64,000 nucleotides of DNA from Harmonia axyridis (Eukaryota > Arthropoda > Insecta > Coleoptera > Coccinellidae), in assembly GCF_914767665.1 (NCBI RefSeq), contig NC_059504.1:126501-190500 (forward strand), written 5' to 3'. Shown one piece after another: positions 13,001-26,800 of this stretch; position 1 is the stretch's first letter; every line of letters begins with the position of its first letter. The position numbers were made by a program, and so were the translations under genes. The notes under the pieces were generated by a model. It was not told the DNA's origin and searched no databases. It saw only the letters and a list, made by a program, of their open reading frames with translations.

Positions 13001-15959
13001 CATGTGATTTGTTTAAACCTCTCTGGTTAACTTTCACAAAGATTTCTTTGCTAAAAATTTCCTATAAGTTGAAAATAATAAACCAAGACGGTTTTATCGT
13101 AATGTAAGGAGTATTTTTTCTATTTTACCAACAGAAATATCGAATGAAATTCCAATGGAAGTATCGATTCCACCTTTATTATCCGTATTCGATTCCATTT
13201 CAGTCTCGCACAATTCCAAATCCCAAAAAAGGTTTCCGAGGACAGTGGTATAAAATATGGCCGCTCCGAAAATTGCAATAAAGGAAGAAGAGCAACACCT
13301 GGTTACGTCCGGTGCATCGGAATCGCGTTGGCCACTCTTCCGCAGTTGCTTAATGTAAAGAGGTAGAGACAGGGAATGGCACAACCGTTACACAAGGAAA
13401 CTCATATTATTTCCCATGCGATTTCTTGGTACGTTTCGGTTTTCCTCGCCAAACGAAGATAAATATGTTATGGCCGGATATTATGGCGAATGTGTACACT
13501 GATCCGCCCACGTTTCGACCAGTGGCGACTCGTGGCAACACTCGAACAAAAGATCCGCGAGGTGTTGGCAATTTTTTGCTCTATGGGTTTTCATATAATA
13601 ATATGGTGAGACGCTCATTTAAATAACGCGATGAGAATAGACGCGTCAATTGAGGCTCAATTTCTCGTAAGGGAAAGAACGTGTATAATTAACCTGTTGA
13701 TAACTCACAGAAATTGTCAAACAGCAAACGGAAAGAAGATTGTGAAGGGTTTTGCAATGCAAAGTTTCATTTAGATAGATATTTGAAAAACGAGTATATT
13801 TGAAATCACCAATTCGCACATTTACATCTGTATGTCCTCAACAACTTCACCAATTCCATCTTTGAGGTCTTGAATCGATTGTGGTGCTTTAGCATTGGTG
13901 TTAACTTTTTTATTTTGTGCTAAATCACAAGATCTCAGTGGCCAATTGTATTCTTCTCTTCGAGAAATAACAGGACCAGAAATGTGCGTGAGATATGCGA
14001 ATTATTCTCCATTTTCAATAAAAAAAACGGAAATAGGTAAAATTGAATGCCGGCTAAGATGAAGTACATTTCTCACCAATATTTCATCATGGATGATTCA
14101 AGTCTTATGAATTGCGACGCTACTGGTTTCAGGTGAAATTGGCTTATCCCTTTCAAGGATCCGTTCGATTCGGGAAGGGCAATATATGGGAAAAGCGTTC
14201 GGGAAATGCTAAAACTTAAATTGGCGGAGTGGAAGCAAAACAAACGCGCAGGGGTTCATTATTTCCACGTCACTTCATTTGCCCTGATAATTTTCAGCCC
14301 GTGAATGGATGATAATTGGATTTTTTTTCTTTCGATTTTCGCATTTCCATTCTGATGGCGTTCATAAAATAATTCGTCGAAACGTCGGAATAAGAATAAT
14401 TTATATTCTGGCGAAGCTACTTACCGAAGCACCGCAAATGTGTGCCTTGAAAATAGGCGGTAAATCGAGCTGGTTTGTGGAATTGAATTGATACTGGTTG
14501 GAGATAATTGACATGTTGAAAACAGATCTATGCTGATTCCTATTCTTATCGAATACACCATTCACGTTGAGGAAATTCTTGTATAAACAAGAATCCTCAA
14601 ATTCCCTTCTTTTTTATACAGAGTGTTCCATTTAGAAACTACAATACTTAAAAAGCGCACAGTGTGCTCAGAAAGTTTCAGTAAATTTACTAATAAAGAA
14701 AGACAACAAAATCTACTAAACATTTTCTAAGATATGAATTTCCTTCATTAATCAAATTTCGATTGCTTCGATTGATGATCTGAAATTGGCAAATCCCAAT
14801 TCTATCCAGGCCAACCTTATATAGGCGGCATAAATATAATGGATTACTTTTGTCTCCCCCAACGCAATTATCCTGAAATGCGTTAGGTGAAAACGCAAGG
14901 AGGAAAACAACGGAAGAATTTCCTCCAGAAACAGGACCATTCTGTCTCCTCCTCCCCGGATTCTTCGTACAACAAAGAGTTGTCTCATCTCCTTGGGATC
15001 AATTCTCGGTAATAAATTCCTGTGCGAACGACGTCAGCTGTACAGAACAATACACAGCTTTCTAACTCCCACAACGTAGAAAATTAAACCTCATCACTCA
15101 AAAGAATTTCATCTCTTCATAACGTCTGTGCCATACTCCATTTTACGCTTCTCACACCTTCTATTGCCAGATGTTCACTATTTCGAAAAATAGCAACCAA
15201 CTATTGTGCCATCCATTTGGAGGGTGAATTGGCGGACTCTGTTATCTGTTATTCTTCGAATTCAGCTCACAATTTTTTTCAGAATGTGATATAAACACTC
15301 TATTTTATCATCTGCAGATGTTTTCTTCACGTACAATTCGAATTCTACACGGATGACATTGAAATATATATGATTTCTATTCGAAAAAAAAATTGAGTGA
15401 AAATCTGCAAAAAAAATTGAATTGTTATTGAAACATTAACTCGAATACTTAGGTTGAATATTAACTATTAATGAGGTTGAAGCTGTTTGCATGAGAAGTC
15501 TAAAACCTACTCGACCCAAATTAAAGCCATACGCACACATCGAACTCTCCGTAGCGTAAACTTCGTAATAAATTAAACAAAAACCGGAAGGATACGCACT
15601 AACCAAATGATTGTTATTCATCGGGGCGCCACGTAATCCGTCAGAAGAGCGAAAAAGATTGAATTGAACTCCGATCCCTTTTAAGCGATGAGGTCTCGAA
15701 GCGGCCCCCGTAAAAATGGAGGAAAAGAGGATGTGGAAGAACAAACCCCGGCCTGTAGCTACTTACGCGGTGGTTTTTTCTTAACTTTCAGGTAATCTTC
15801 TTCCATTTCGACCACTACGGGGGCCGTGACCGGCTTTTCTCTTTCCGGTTCCTCTTTAATCAGATCCAAACTGCTTTGTCTCGTCGTCAGGACGTGGAGA
15901 CGTTGGCCTCTTTGGTCCTTGTGCTGGTCATTTTCTCGATTCTCTTGATTTAGGTCCAT
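4067..15959 (-). CDS. TMEM272-like multi-span membrane protein (3' end not found)
   Basis: Three exons join in frame: 15959-15767 (start codon, 64 codons, phase 1), 5531-5409 and 4171-4067. Each is bounded by good sites (GTAAGT donors; TTGCAG and TTTCAG acceptors). The N-terminus is charged and hydrophilic and ends in a Lys/Pro-rich stretch. Exon 2 encodes a membrane span at about residues 70-89, followed by NKCP and IPIYLIVTG; exon 3 holds a second span at about 126-140. The conserved Cys-Pro followed by (I/V)P(I/V)YLIV is the signature I know from the insect transmembrane protein 272 family, a multi-span family of unclear function. The last spans, usually containing a W-x-Y segment, were not found and may lie beyond position 1. 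Intron 1 is about 10 kb and full of repeats. The family call rests on a short motif; the exon chain itself is well supported. Confidence 0.72.
6685..6991. mobile_element. MITE of the CAGGGTGTTCCTAAATTGG family (full copy)
   Basis: Left end CAGGTTGCTTCTAAACTAG and right end (reverse complement) CAGGTTGGTCCTAAATTG form imperfect terminal inverted repeats about 40 bases long around a 307-bp element with no coding capacity. Internal sequence around CCAATCTGTAGCGAAGATTAA is shared with 9,046-9,230. Related ends occur at 14,617, 20,633, 24,418 and 29,776. Confidence 0.7.
9046..9230. mobile_element. MITE, right half of the same family
   Basis: It matches 6,809-6,988 (CCAATCTGTAGCGAAGATTAA, then ACACCCTGTATCTCG and the terminal TCTCATTTTCATTTGTAC). 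No left terminal repeat is visible, so this is a truncated copy in intron 1 of the TMEM272-like gene. Confidence 0.65.
10001..12060. repeat. Composite dispersed repeat (copy 2, rearranged)
   Basis: Segment 10,001-10,862 matches 21,688-22,566; 11,563-12,055 matches the left edge of the window. The stretch at 10,795-11,050 recurs as 11,340-11,600, a direct internal duplication. Between the two lies 11,055-11,335, which matches only the right half of the MITE at 22,567-23,053. A short frame at 10,200-10,345 and an overlapping frame at 10,270-10,490 are open in both copies of the family, but neither is recognisable. The element is probably non-autonomous. Confidence 0.75.
11942..12028 (+). repeat. 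tRNA-like segment inside dispersed repeat (copy 2)
   Basis: This is the second copy of the tRNA-like tail: ATAGCCGAGATG (A-box-like), GGTTCGAATCGC (B box) and a terminal run of eight T. It differs from copy 1 at many positions, yet the box B core and T run are kept. No acceptor stem is present. Confidence 0.5.
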
Positions 15960-18900
15960 TTCAATCTCATTCTATGATTGCTAGTTCGTTCTTACTTCAG
16001 TCTCGAACGATGCAAAGTTAAACTATGACTATTTATACTTTTGTCCGGTTACATGCGAAATCGGCGGGTATTTTTAGAAGATTCTACGTTCTGCTCGGAC
16101 ACGAGTTGACCAATGCTGATTTCATTGTATATCGTACATTCTTCAATCAATCACAAGGATATTTTTGCTTTTTCGAGCGTTTATTTAATAGAAAACTAAA
16201 ATCTATAAAGGTCATATGAACATGTCACAATAAACCAAAATGATCTTAGCACGGTCATTTTTGTAATTGTTCAATTTCGACAAACCAGATAATTTCAAAT
16301 TGATAGGAACGATATACTTGAAAGCAGCTCTTCAAATTAGCAATATCTTGATATTTTGTCACACACCTTGTCCCACAAATTCCCTCACTCAGATAGGTGT
16401 TTACCTAAGTTCTGTAAATTTGTGCAGCTTCTTCAATTTGTGTTACAGAACGTACTGATTAAGATTACTGCCTCAATAAGTACATTCTGTACCGCATGTC
16501 TCACAATAATTATGTAAGAAACTCAGCTCGTGGGTTCTGAAAGAGTATCTTTTGTATAGAAAGGAGCAAATTCCTCAAATATTTTTGCTTACGTTGAATT
16601 CCTTCAGAGGAATTTCTTATTTCTGAGCTGACGTTGCTGAATTATCGCCTACATAATTTAATTATAATGCCTAGAAGAATGATGTGTACACTGCCTCTTG
16701 GAAAAATTTCAGATTTGAAAATTCTAGCCTCAATTAAATGATATTGGTTTTGCCAATCAGATTGTAATTCAATATAAAAATGGGTCCAATCAATTTGCAA
16801 TGATTCCCTTTGTATTTGTTTCATGTTTTCTGATTGATATACCTCATCAACAATTTTCAAGTATATTATTCAGACAATAGTATTTTAAATACTGCAGCAT
16901 CCCCGTTAATGTTCGAATATGTGAAAATTTCGAGCATTTTCTGAGCTTAAAAAGAACCATACCATTTTACAACATCGAATTCTGGCTTTCCTCCGTTAAT
17001 CAAACTAGCCAACTAAGTATCTTCATATCTCAAAGTTCTTTCCAGCTGTCTCGGGACGGCCCAGAATCCGTGAGAATAATTAGTTGGGTCATTTCCGTGT
17101 TAGTTAAGACCGCATTGTCTTATAATTAATTCAAACACAATAACCGCCATCTTGCGTCTGTCATGTCCTTCAAGATGAAATATCCAGATGTGGAGGTTTC
17201 TTGTCCTTTCACGATTAACCGTTATTATTAAGGAGATGGGATGTCTAGGGAAATGTGTATCATATCCGATGTTCTGCTTTAATCTAGTTCACGTTTAATA
17301 CTTTATGAAGGCCCGTTTGATATATAGCTCTATGTAGGATCAACAGCAGTAGTGTCAATACACAGGGAAGCTGGCTGATGGTTTAATGTATCGCTTACTG
17401 CTTGTCGAACGATTCATGGAGAATCATATTAATGTTCGTTTAGATAAGTAAGGATTTATTAATTTCACATACAATTGACTAAAGGAATAAAAAATATAGG
17501 TTTCAATTGAATATGTTGAGTTTTGATGAATTTGAGTTATCCCAGTTTATGATCCATAAACTCCCTCAATTTTTTTTGGTCTAAACCCTAAACAGTCTTA
17601 TAATACTACGTATTTGGCATAATCGAGAATGAAGAAGGTTTTTTCGAAAAAACTTTTTCTGCAGTAATATAGACAAAAATGTGATTCCTCGTCGATACTA
17701 TTTTTCAAAGGAATTCCATTAACTCATGAACCGTTGAGTTTTTATCCAAGTTATGGCATATTGCTGAAATTGTCATCAAATAAGCTATCTAATGATGGAA
17801 TAATATACTGGGATTGCCTCTCGAAATAAGAAATTAGTAGACTCTTTTCGGTATAACCGCAATTTTTAAACATCTGTAAATATTTAAGGATGAAAGATCA
17901 TTTGACTCAAACCCCAACATCTAAAATTTTCAGCACAAAATTATGATTTGTTTAATATAAACGTCTAATAGGCTATCACGGTTAGTCACCCTGTACACTC
18001 GTATTTTGTTAGTTTAAAAATCAGAACATAGAAGAGAGGCTTTTGTTAATTCAAAATTGAATGCGATTCAAATCGAATTCAGATCAGCTAACTTATCATC
18101 ATTTCAATCCTGGTCGTCAAGAGAGATTGTGCCATACTTTCTCATATAGCAGATTTCCTAATCAAAATTCCGACATGCACTGATGTGGCCAGAGAAACAG
18201 GCATCTCCAGCCACCGCAATAACCATTATTATTATTATGGGACGTCTTGGGAAATATATATTTATCAAGCAGAGCCAACCCGGATCCCATCTATTTTTCA
18301 TAGAAAGCAAGGGGCAGAGTTCTTTGGGAGTTGGATCACGTGGTTGGAAGAAATCTGTGCCGAGAAAGCCACCCCTGGAACGTACTGAACCCTGATGAAA
18401 AATAAACTCATAATTGTATTATCTCGGGGAAATATACAGGTAGTATCATTTCACAAACCGCAATATCGGCAACGAGGGAAAAAAAACAGTTACAGCATCC
18501 ATTATTATATTTTAAACATTGCTTTCATGTGCTGGCTCAGTAATGAAGCTGTTAAAATTTTACGAAACGACTCTTAAAAACTAAATTTTTCATTCAGGGA
18601 CGAATGTTTCAGGTTGCATCAATTTGAGTATGGCAAGACCGTAATAATTAATTTTCATCTATATTCTCCTTTTTTTTTTCCACACCTCAATTAGCCCTTT
18701 TATGTGTAACCTTCTATTTGTTTGTACGAAATACAGAAATATTGGATATACCAGAGGTTTCGTTGATATTGTCTTTCTCACGAAATATTCGATGCAAAAA
18801 AATCTTTATTGATATAATTCCAAGCAATTTGAACATAAAGGTACAACTTCCGAAACTTTCCTTATTGTTGTTCCTCTTTATATATTTCGATAACTTTTCC

Positions 18901-20861
18901 AAAAACATTTTGTTGAAAAATTTTAAAATTGTGAAGGACCATTCAGAAATAACATAACCAGTTGTTTAGACATTGTAACCAACTTGTCGATATTTCTTTT
19001 CATACAAGGTGATTCAGAAGTCGAGATTATAACTTATCAAGTGACAATTCTAGTTAAAATAACAAGTCCTCTCACGTAAAATTTTGTTGTGTCTCTGAAG
19101 TGATTCAAGATAGAAAAAAATATTACTTGAGAGAACTCGTTATTTCAACTAGAACTATCATGACCTGTACTTCCGAATTACCCTTTATATGTACTTAGTT
19201 CAGTTGAATAGATCCATATACTCCTATTTTACCTTAGCTAGTTTACAAATAGGTCTTTTGGAGTACATACTTCCAGAAATCTACAATTCAAATGAGATCC
19301 TATATCCATATATCGATTTAGCAAGCAAGTCTTGGGGGACACCATGCAATTTTACAGTCTTCTTTAGCACACTTGAATGATGAACATTATGCTCAAAAGA
19401 TATAGAGTTGCTGCAACACAAATAACGATACAGTAATCCATCTCTAAACTTTTCCTGCTACAGCAGTCTGATCTTTCACACAATTCACGACGTTTCTTGA
19501 TTTATGCAGCTACAAAAGTTTCGAAAATATGTCAGAGGCACATATGCCGCATAAATCTACACTTTATACGTACAGTTGGTCCAATAGTCGTTTAAGAATT
19601 CAAATGATCATGATAAATGTACACGCTGTGTTAACCAAGAATCATTTATATCTTTTTGAAATATAACTTTTCAGTTTGTGATTGAATATTTATGCAGTTT
19701 GTTATTAATTTATATTAGGTAATGTGGATTTTTAGCGGACAATATTTCTGGTACTTTTGTCCTGTTTGTGTTCCGGTGTAAATAAATAAATATTTACGTG
19801 TGGAACATATTGTTATAACATAGGGGAAGAATAGTTGCCCTGTATTTCAACTGGTTCATTTGTTTTATATGTCAACTGGCATGATTTGAATATACATATG
19901 CATCTATAAATATTTATTTTCACCCATTTTGATCTCGCATATTAAAGTCATATGTCACAGACATTCAACGGAATTTTCAGAAAAATCTTAATTTCTCCTT
20001 TGATAAAAAAACTGGAGTTTTATATAATTCCTGTTTTTGATGCCTTTACGGAGATAAGAATTCAGCAGAATATGTCAAATACTACTTGAGTTATCGAATT
20101 TTTCCTAAAGTAACGTATTCACTTTTCCTGATCATTCTTAGGGAACTATCGGACCAGCCTGTATCTGCAACGCGGATGGTTGCAATGATTTGCGGCAAAT
20201 CGGTGTTCAAAGGACTCCTATCCCGAATATCTGAACAGTTCCCTCAGCAGCGCATTAAAATTAATTCAACATATATTCCAACATGATGGATGCATAAATA
20301 ATTCGAAGTGTGGGTGGATGATTTACGAAACTCTGAGGTATCTATTGATGTTCTGATATTTGCTGGAGCTTGAGTGAAATGCACAGGTTGCGATGTTTGA
20401 GCGTTGCACTTAATGAACCTTGTTGAATGGATATTTATTACGATTAAATTTACGCAACGTTTACTCTGCGAGGTTGCCGAATGGCTGCAATTCTCGGATC
20501 ACTTCTTGGCAGTTTCAGCTATGAATTTAGGAAGGAATACTGAATTTAGTCGATCAAATGTATATGTATAACCTACAGAGACAATTTATTACGAAATATC
20601 AAGAACTTAAAAAAAAACTTGTCTATTCATGATGTTCCTAAATTGGAGGTACAAACGAAAATGAGAAATTTCTCCCATCAACATTGTCCTGCAAACGATT
20701 TGAAATTGGATTTTTCAGAGTTTTTTTCATAGCATCTACATTTCACAAGATTTCACTGAAATTTGGCAAAGGTATATATATTCCAAGGAATTTCTGTACC
20801 TCCAAACCCCCTATTTTCAATTCTTTCAATACTCTATACTTAACTTGATTTTTTTTTACAG
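15960..20861. other. Intergenic region between divergent genes
   Basis: This region separates the first coding exon of the TMEM272-like gene (minus) from the first recognised exon of RPUSD2 (plus). The start codon and first exon of RPUSD2 should lie here or further upstream but could not be identified; the short open frames show no family similarity. It contains a 183-bp MITE at 19,004-19,186 and the left part of a CAGGGTGTTCCTAAATTGG MITE near 20,633. No other structure was seen. Confidence 0.5.
19004..19186. mobile_element. Short MITE, ACAAGGTGATTCAGAAG ends
   Basis: The left end ACAAGGTGATTCAGAAG and the right end (reverse complement AAGGGTAATTCGGAAG) pair, and the inverted similarity runs inward for about 75 bases (ATTCTAGTTAAAATAAC against its inverted partner). 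The element is therefore nearly one long hairpin. A half copy lies at 38,400-38,495. Confidence 0.7.
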
Positions 20862-23800
20862 GCAAAACTAGAGACAAAAGCTCTGAAAGCCAAAAGACCA
20901 GGATTCACAGATGACCGTTACGACGAAACATCTTATTACATTGAAAATGGTGAGTTCTTGTAAACATCTCTAAGCCCACGTACCCATTCAAGTCATAATT
21001 TAATTGAACCCGAAAAACCTGAAAGTGTTTGTTTGAATAACGCCAATGAAATACCGACTGTATTCGAAGCATACATAATCAACATCAAAAACTATTGACG
21101 AGCTTGAAGTAAACATCGGACCTTTATAGCTTACACATTCGAGAGAGCAAACACACAAGTGCCGGAAATTGACCTTTCAAGATTAATCCAACAGATCCCT
21201 AAATTAGTTTTCGGAGATCATTGGTTCCTCTAATCGGATTAACTAGATCTGTACTACCTAATCCGGTAAGCTTCCATATCACTTATCATTATTTCATATC
21301 CGAACCCAATGCCGAATCCGTCATGTTTTGAATTCGTTCACTCTCTCTCGAAGGTTTGGGGATGGAGAGAAATCGGAAAAGTCCAATAATTCGATTTCTT
21401 AGGGCTGCACCTCGGTTCCCTAACTGAATAATATCATCGATTCAATCTACATTTGTGTTTACTTTTCTCATTCTGTTTTTTTGGGGTGAATTTGTATTGG
21501 AGAAAAAATCCATTTATCGTATTTTTGAAAAGAAACGACTGCTATGCATTGCTCAGAGAGAAACTTTGATATCAACGGTACATCCCATGACTTTTTCATC
21601 ATTTTTGGTACTCTGGCACACAAAATTCTTTTTGCAATTTCAGCAAATGTGAAAATTACAGTACAAACACAAACACAATATCCATTAAAAAAAAAATGAA
21701 AATCTGCGTATTATTCCTTCCTAAAACTAAAAATCATTCTTGAAATGAAAAAAACACTGATAATAATAATAGCAAATACAAAAATTACTTTCTCTGATTC
21801 TGTGGCAAATCCGTTCATTTATCATTCCTTGTAAAGCAAAAACATGATTTCATGGTTTACTATATTGAATAATAGAGGCTCCACCCCTCGGAAAAATGAT
21901 TTTGGAGGTATTTTGTCGTCGAGTGTTCTCGGCTCAGAGAAAGAAAGGAAAAAAACTAAAATTATCGAAAAATGGCGAAAAGATCAAACCAACTAACGCG
22001 AATATTCCCGTTTCGCGATTTTTCGGGATCGCCTTGCTATAAACAGATAAAGTTTGAAGAAATTTCTGACGAACTTCCAGATTCACGCCAACGTGAACGA
22101 CCAATAGGAAAAAAGTCCGATATCCGTCGCGTAGGAACGACCACGGCAATTGACGTTTCTAGAATATTCCGAATCGCCGATTGAACAAGAAAGAATGATA
22201 AATTCAGTTAATTATATCGATTCAATTACAGGAATTTGATATTTGACTAAAATATCCATACGAAATATGTCCCCATATGATTGTTTTTCGAATTTTAAAA
22301 GCTGCAAAATGAAAATACTTGGACTGGGGGCGTACAAGGTCAAACTTCATTCATGCCGTGGTTTCTTTCCATAATTTGGACATTGCAGATGTACAAACAG
22401 ATAAAAAGGATTATTACAGTTATTTCATGTGTTATTTTCATGAATAATCAACGTTTTCTCGAAAAAATCATGCAAAAATGAGTCATTTCCTAAACATTCT
22501 GACGTTACTTTTAAATCTGTGTTCCCCGATATCATCTATCGATGGTTTTCAGAGTATGTACGTCGCGTCTAAGATGTCTAAAAACCATGTGTATGGACTG
22601 ATTAGCTTTTGTTTTGCCAATTTTGAGCTTAAGCTTCGTTATGTCAACTGTAGGTAGCGCTATCAACAAATTAAGATTCTTGTTATTTATTATTTACGAG
22701 GTTTGTGCCATTATGTACCTATATGTATATCTTTCATTATACTTATGATCTATGGAAGTAATTCTTGTGATTGAAATACCAATAAACTCTCTCTCTATTA
22801 CAAATATTTGAATTCATTCCAGTAAACGTTTCGTGTTTTGTTTCACGACTTTGCACGATCATACTCGGTTACACATCGCTTTTGATTGGTCAGAATCGGG
22901 TTTTAATTAATGTATCCAATCAAAATCAACGGAAATGACAAGTATGACATTGCGGCGCCGCCACGAACTAAAACTAATATTTTCAATTTGGTCGAATGTC
23001 ATTCCATTCAAAAATTGACGTGTAGTGCATTCACCATGTTTTTAGACATCTTAGTGTAAACGAAATGATTGACAGGTTGAATTCAAACTACGCCCACCTT
23101 AGGAGAGATAGCTTTTTTCTCTGGCTATTAATTTGCCTAACATTTTGAAGAAAATAATCTCAAACAATTAGATTGCATTCACTACTAAATAATTCGCGAT
23201 TAAATAAATGTTATCCAGTCAACGTTTATTTATATATGACAAATTGTGACAGATAACAGTTGTGCTCATTCTGAATATTTGTGATCTATGAACATAGATT
23301 CTATTACTTGGTTCATTTAGAAGTTACAAGTATTTGAAATAATTTAATTTCAATCTCGAACTACGAACTGAAAATCACATGGTTCCAAATCAATCCATAA
23401 ACTAGACTAGATCATCACCACTATTATATCAACATGATCGTAACCGTAATCCATTCGAAATATCCGAATATAATTGAATATGAAACTGATGCTCATCATA
23501 GCCGTTGGTGATGTTTCATCATTTCAGACCATTTATATTTCCATTGCGCTAATGCAAATGGAAGAAACACGATATTGGATATTCCGATTCGACCGAGCGG
23601 CACAACTAGTCCAATTTCATAGAGAGAGATCCATCACTAATTGCATTTCTTGTGCTGGCGAGTGGAATCCTAGCGGCTGGCTTTCACCGAATCGGAACAA
23701 ATAAACAGACAGATTATGCGATTTATGTCTGTGAATATTTCTAGATGGGTCTGTTTTTTCATGTCGACATATTGATTTGATGGATATGGACATTTAACAG

Positions 23801-26800
23801 AATTCTTTTTTCTTATATATCATCGAATAGATATTCGTGTTCCTCTCTTGATCTAGCAAGTGCAAAATTGAATCAGAATCAGTGAAGTTCATCGATTTCT
23901 ACCAACACGTTCGAACCAATCTCTGATTTCCTCCCTATAAATGTAATTATGTTTGTTCGGACCCAGATAAAACCTCTATTGAAATCTATTCTGAGCTTGC
24001 CCTTCCATTCTCCGATGCAATCTCTCATTCCTTGTACCTCCGTTAACCTCACTCTCTGGACAATAGTCCTTTCCCAATCGATTTTGTCACTTCTCCACTC
24101 TATCTTGATTTGCCGTTAACTAACCAAACAAGTATTGGGAAGAGATTAACTTCATTTAATGTATTTGCACTTTCTTCGTAATTCACTGTGGAAACATAAA
24201 TAATTTCATTGTTTTTACACCCTTTAATCCGATGGTTAAGTAATTATATACCAAATGGCGGATGTGCCAGTTTAAATTATTTTCTGGTTTCTTTTCAAAA
24301 AGTTTTCTTTATAACTCTGTACTATCAGGAACCTGCACTGGATTGCCAATGTTTTTATGGTGATTGAATGAATGGTTCAGTAGTACAGAAAGAACAATCA
24401 ATCATCCTTTTTATATACAGGGTGTTCCTAAAAAGGAGACGAATGAAAACGAGATTTTTCGGATAATTTTAAGAATTAAATAAAAAAGCAATAAACATGG
24501 ATTACAAATCCATTCAAGATACAGGATGTTTCTTGTAGTGCTAGTGTTTTTGTCAGTGGCGACGTCACCTTTCAAAAACAGGGGTGGCCAAGAGGGGGCC
24601 AGATTTTTTTTGGGGGTCCAAAGTAAAGCGAAACTTATGTCCTGCTAATTTTTTTTAGCCTTAGTATGTCACATTTTAGGGGGGGGAGGGCATGCCCCCT
24701 TGACCCTGAGTCACCACTGGTTTTTGTGATGATTATTTATGGAATCTTCATGAATCCTTGCTACAGATCAGAAAAATAAGCATAAATAGTTATTTATTCA
24801 TTATCCCTCATTAACTATATTTTCATTATAACTTGCATTCTCTCATTTTCGTTTGTAACTCCAATTCAGGAAATTATTTACTATTAATACATTAATTTAT
24901 ATATTCAATTAATTCAATTATTACATTGTAATTCCCATAGTGATTTACATGGTCGAAATGTGGAAATTTATCAAATTTTATATTCAATTCATAACGGAGT
25001 TGGAGACTTCCTCAACATAATTTCATTCACGTTATGACAATGCCAACTTGTCTCGTTTAAATTTGAATCCCGAATTCCCGAGAATGAAAAACTCTAGAGT
25101 GGAAAGTTGAAAACATTCGTTGAGATTGTTGGCACGTCGTAATATTAAATTATTCGGCTGATCGCCCTAACGAAATAGGCCCTCACAATAAAACTCCGAA
25201 TTTCTGGCCTGAAATTTAATTAATGAAAAAGACATATCAGAAACGGCGGTCACAAAGGAAATTCCGAATAACTGGTGACAAAAAAGGAAGAGTGCACTGA
25301 GGCTGAAATGGAGGTCGAATGGCGCATGATTAAGCTTAATTACTCGCTTCAATCTGATGAAAGAAGGGCCGAATTAAATTGTCTTTCGATGTGGAGACTT
25401 TGTCGGCACCAAGTTGGAACATCGGGGGATAGAAGTTTCACGTTCTATGGAATTACTCGCTGGTCTCCAGTATTTTCCGATTGCGGGTTGGTTAATTTTA
25501 TTCGAGGCAGGAGCAATTGCTCATATATGTATTCCTCTGATGAGAAGTAGTTCATATGTCTTTAATGCACCACCTAGGGTGGGAAAAAGTGTTGCAAAAT
25601 GGCGAATGCGACATTTTCTATTAAATAGCGCATTCTCCATTTTGCAGCGTGGATCTTTCATAATTGTACAATTTTACATAAAGTTCTGAGTACTCGAATA
25701 AAAAATAGTGAAAATCAAATGTCGCTCTAAATTTTTAGCTACAATTTCCAGGTTTTCACTCTTAATCCAATCCCCTTCCGAAAAAATCCAATTTTCTCCA
25801 TCTCTATGATATTCGAATCAATTAGAAGCGCTGAAGTTCGTTTGAACATCGGAACTTTCCTCAACTTTTAATGAGTGTTATTGATGAATACCGACTCTAA
25901 TTAGTGTTGAATTGATGAATTTCCAATCTACCCGATGTAGGAGGGTAGATTAGGGTTCAATAACTCTATTGGATTCTCGATTCAACAGTTTCATTTTACG
26001 TAGATGATAGATAGAGAAGAGCTGTATCAGATCCATCAATATTAATTTCATGTTTTTGATTACTTCGACATAATGTCTGTAGTTTTGAATTTTGGACAGA
26101 AAATGGTCTCGAATTTTAGGTTAGAATCATGTATCGATTGAAAAATTTGTAATGAAGAGTAAGATATCTCAGATTTAGCTTCCTCTAATTTTCCATATCT
26201 GTGAAATGACAAATTCAAGCGTTGAGCTCTTCTAACGGATAATAATTGAAAGTTTTCATCCCGTTCCAGGTTTACGTAAAGTCTACCCCTATTATTTCAC
26301 ATTTACGACCTTCACCAAGGGCAGATGGGTAGGGGAGAAGATTCTTGACGTATTCGCAAGAGAGTTCAGGGCACATCCTGCCGAGGAATATGAGAGGTGT
26401 ATACAAGCAGGCACGCTGACTGTCAACTATAAGAAAGTCTCGACCGACTACAAGTTGAAACACAATGATCTGCTCGCTAATATTGTTCACAGGTAAGACG
26501 CTGAAAAGAATACATTCTAGTGTTAGTGACATTTCATTCAAATAAAATCACATAAGTCGGCATTTGAGAAGAAGAAACTGTTTTATTCTCCCAATTAAGT
26601 ACCAATATAAAGCTCAGATTGGTAGATTTGTTCAAAATCGTCCAATTATTCTGCCGAATTTCCTTCGATTCGCTTCCATTACGTCTGAAACGTGAACTGC
26701 GAAAATCTCAAGAGGATCAGGAATTTACTCCCTCGAACGATCCCAAAGATTCATTATTGAAATTAATAAAGCAAAGCCGTCTATCTGTGATTCCCCAAAG

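Noticed and set aside
13258..13360. Short frame starting MAAPKIAIKEEEQHL after TATAAAAT, considered as the first RPUSD2 exon
   Set aside because: The TATA-like sequence touches the ATG and no convincing donor in the right phase follows. Without a transcript it cannot be supported.
15436..15744. Minus-strand frame of 102 codons next to TMEM272-like exon 1
   Set aside because: It begins just after the exon 1 donor and lies in intron 1. No family similarity, and it is not needed by the splice frame.
18183..18395. Two overlapping frames around an ATT/TTA microsatellite
   Set aside because: The frames differ by register across the same simple repeat and encode no recognisable protein.
25275..25689. 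Two overlapping plus-strand frames of 91 codons
   Set aside because: They lie in an RPUSD2 intron, match no family, overlap each other in different frames and have no splice or promoter support.
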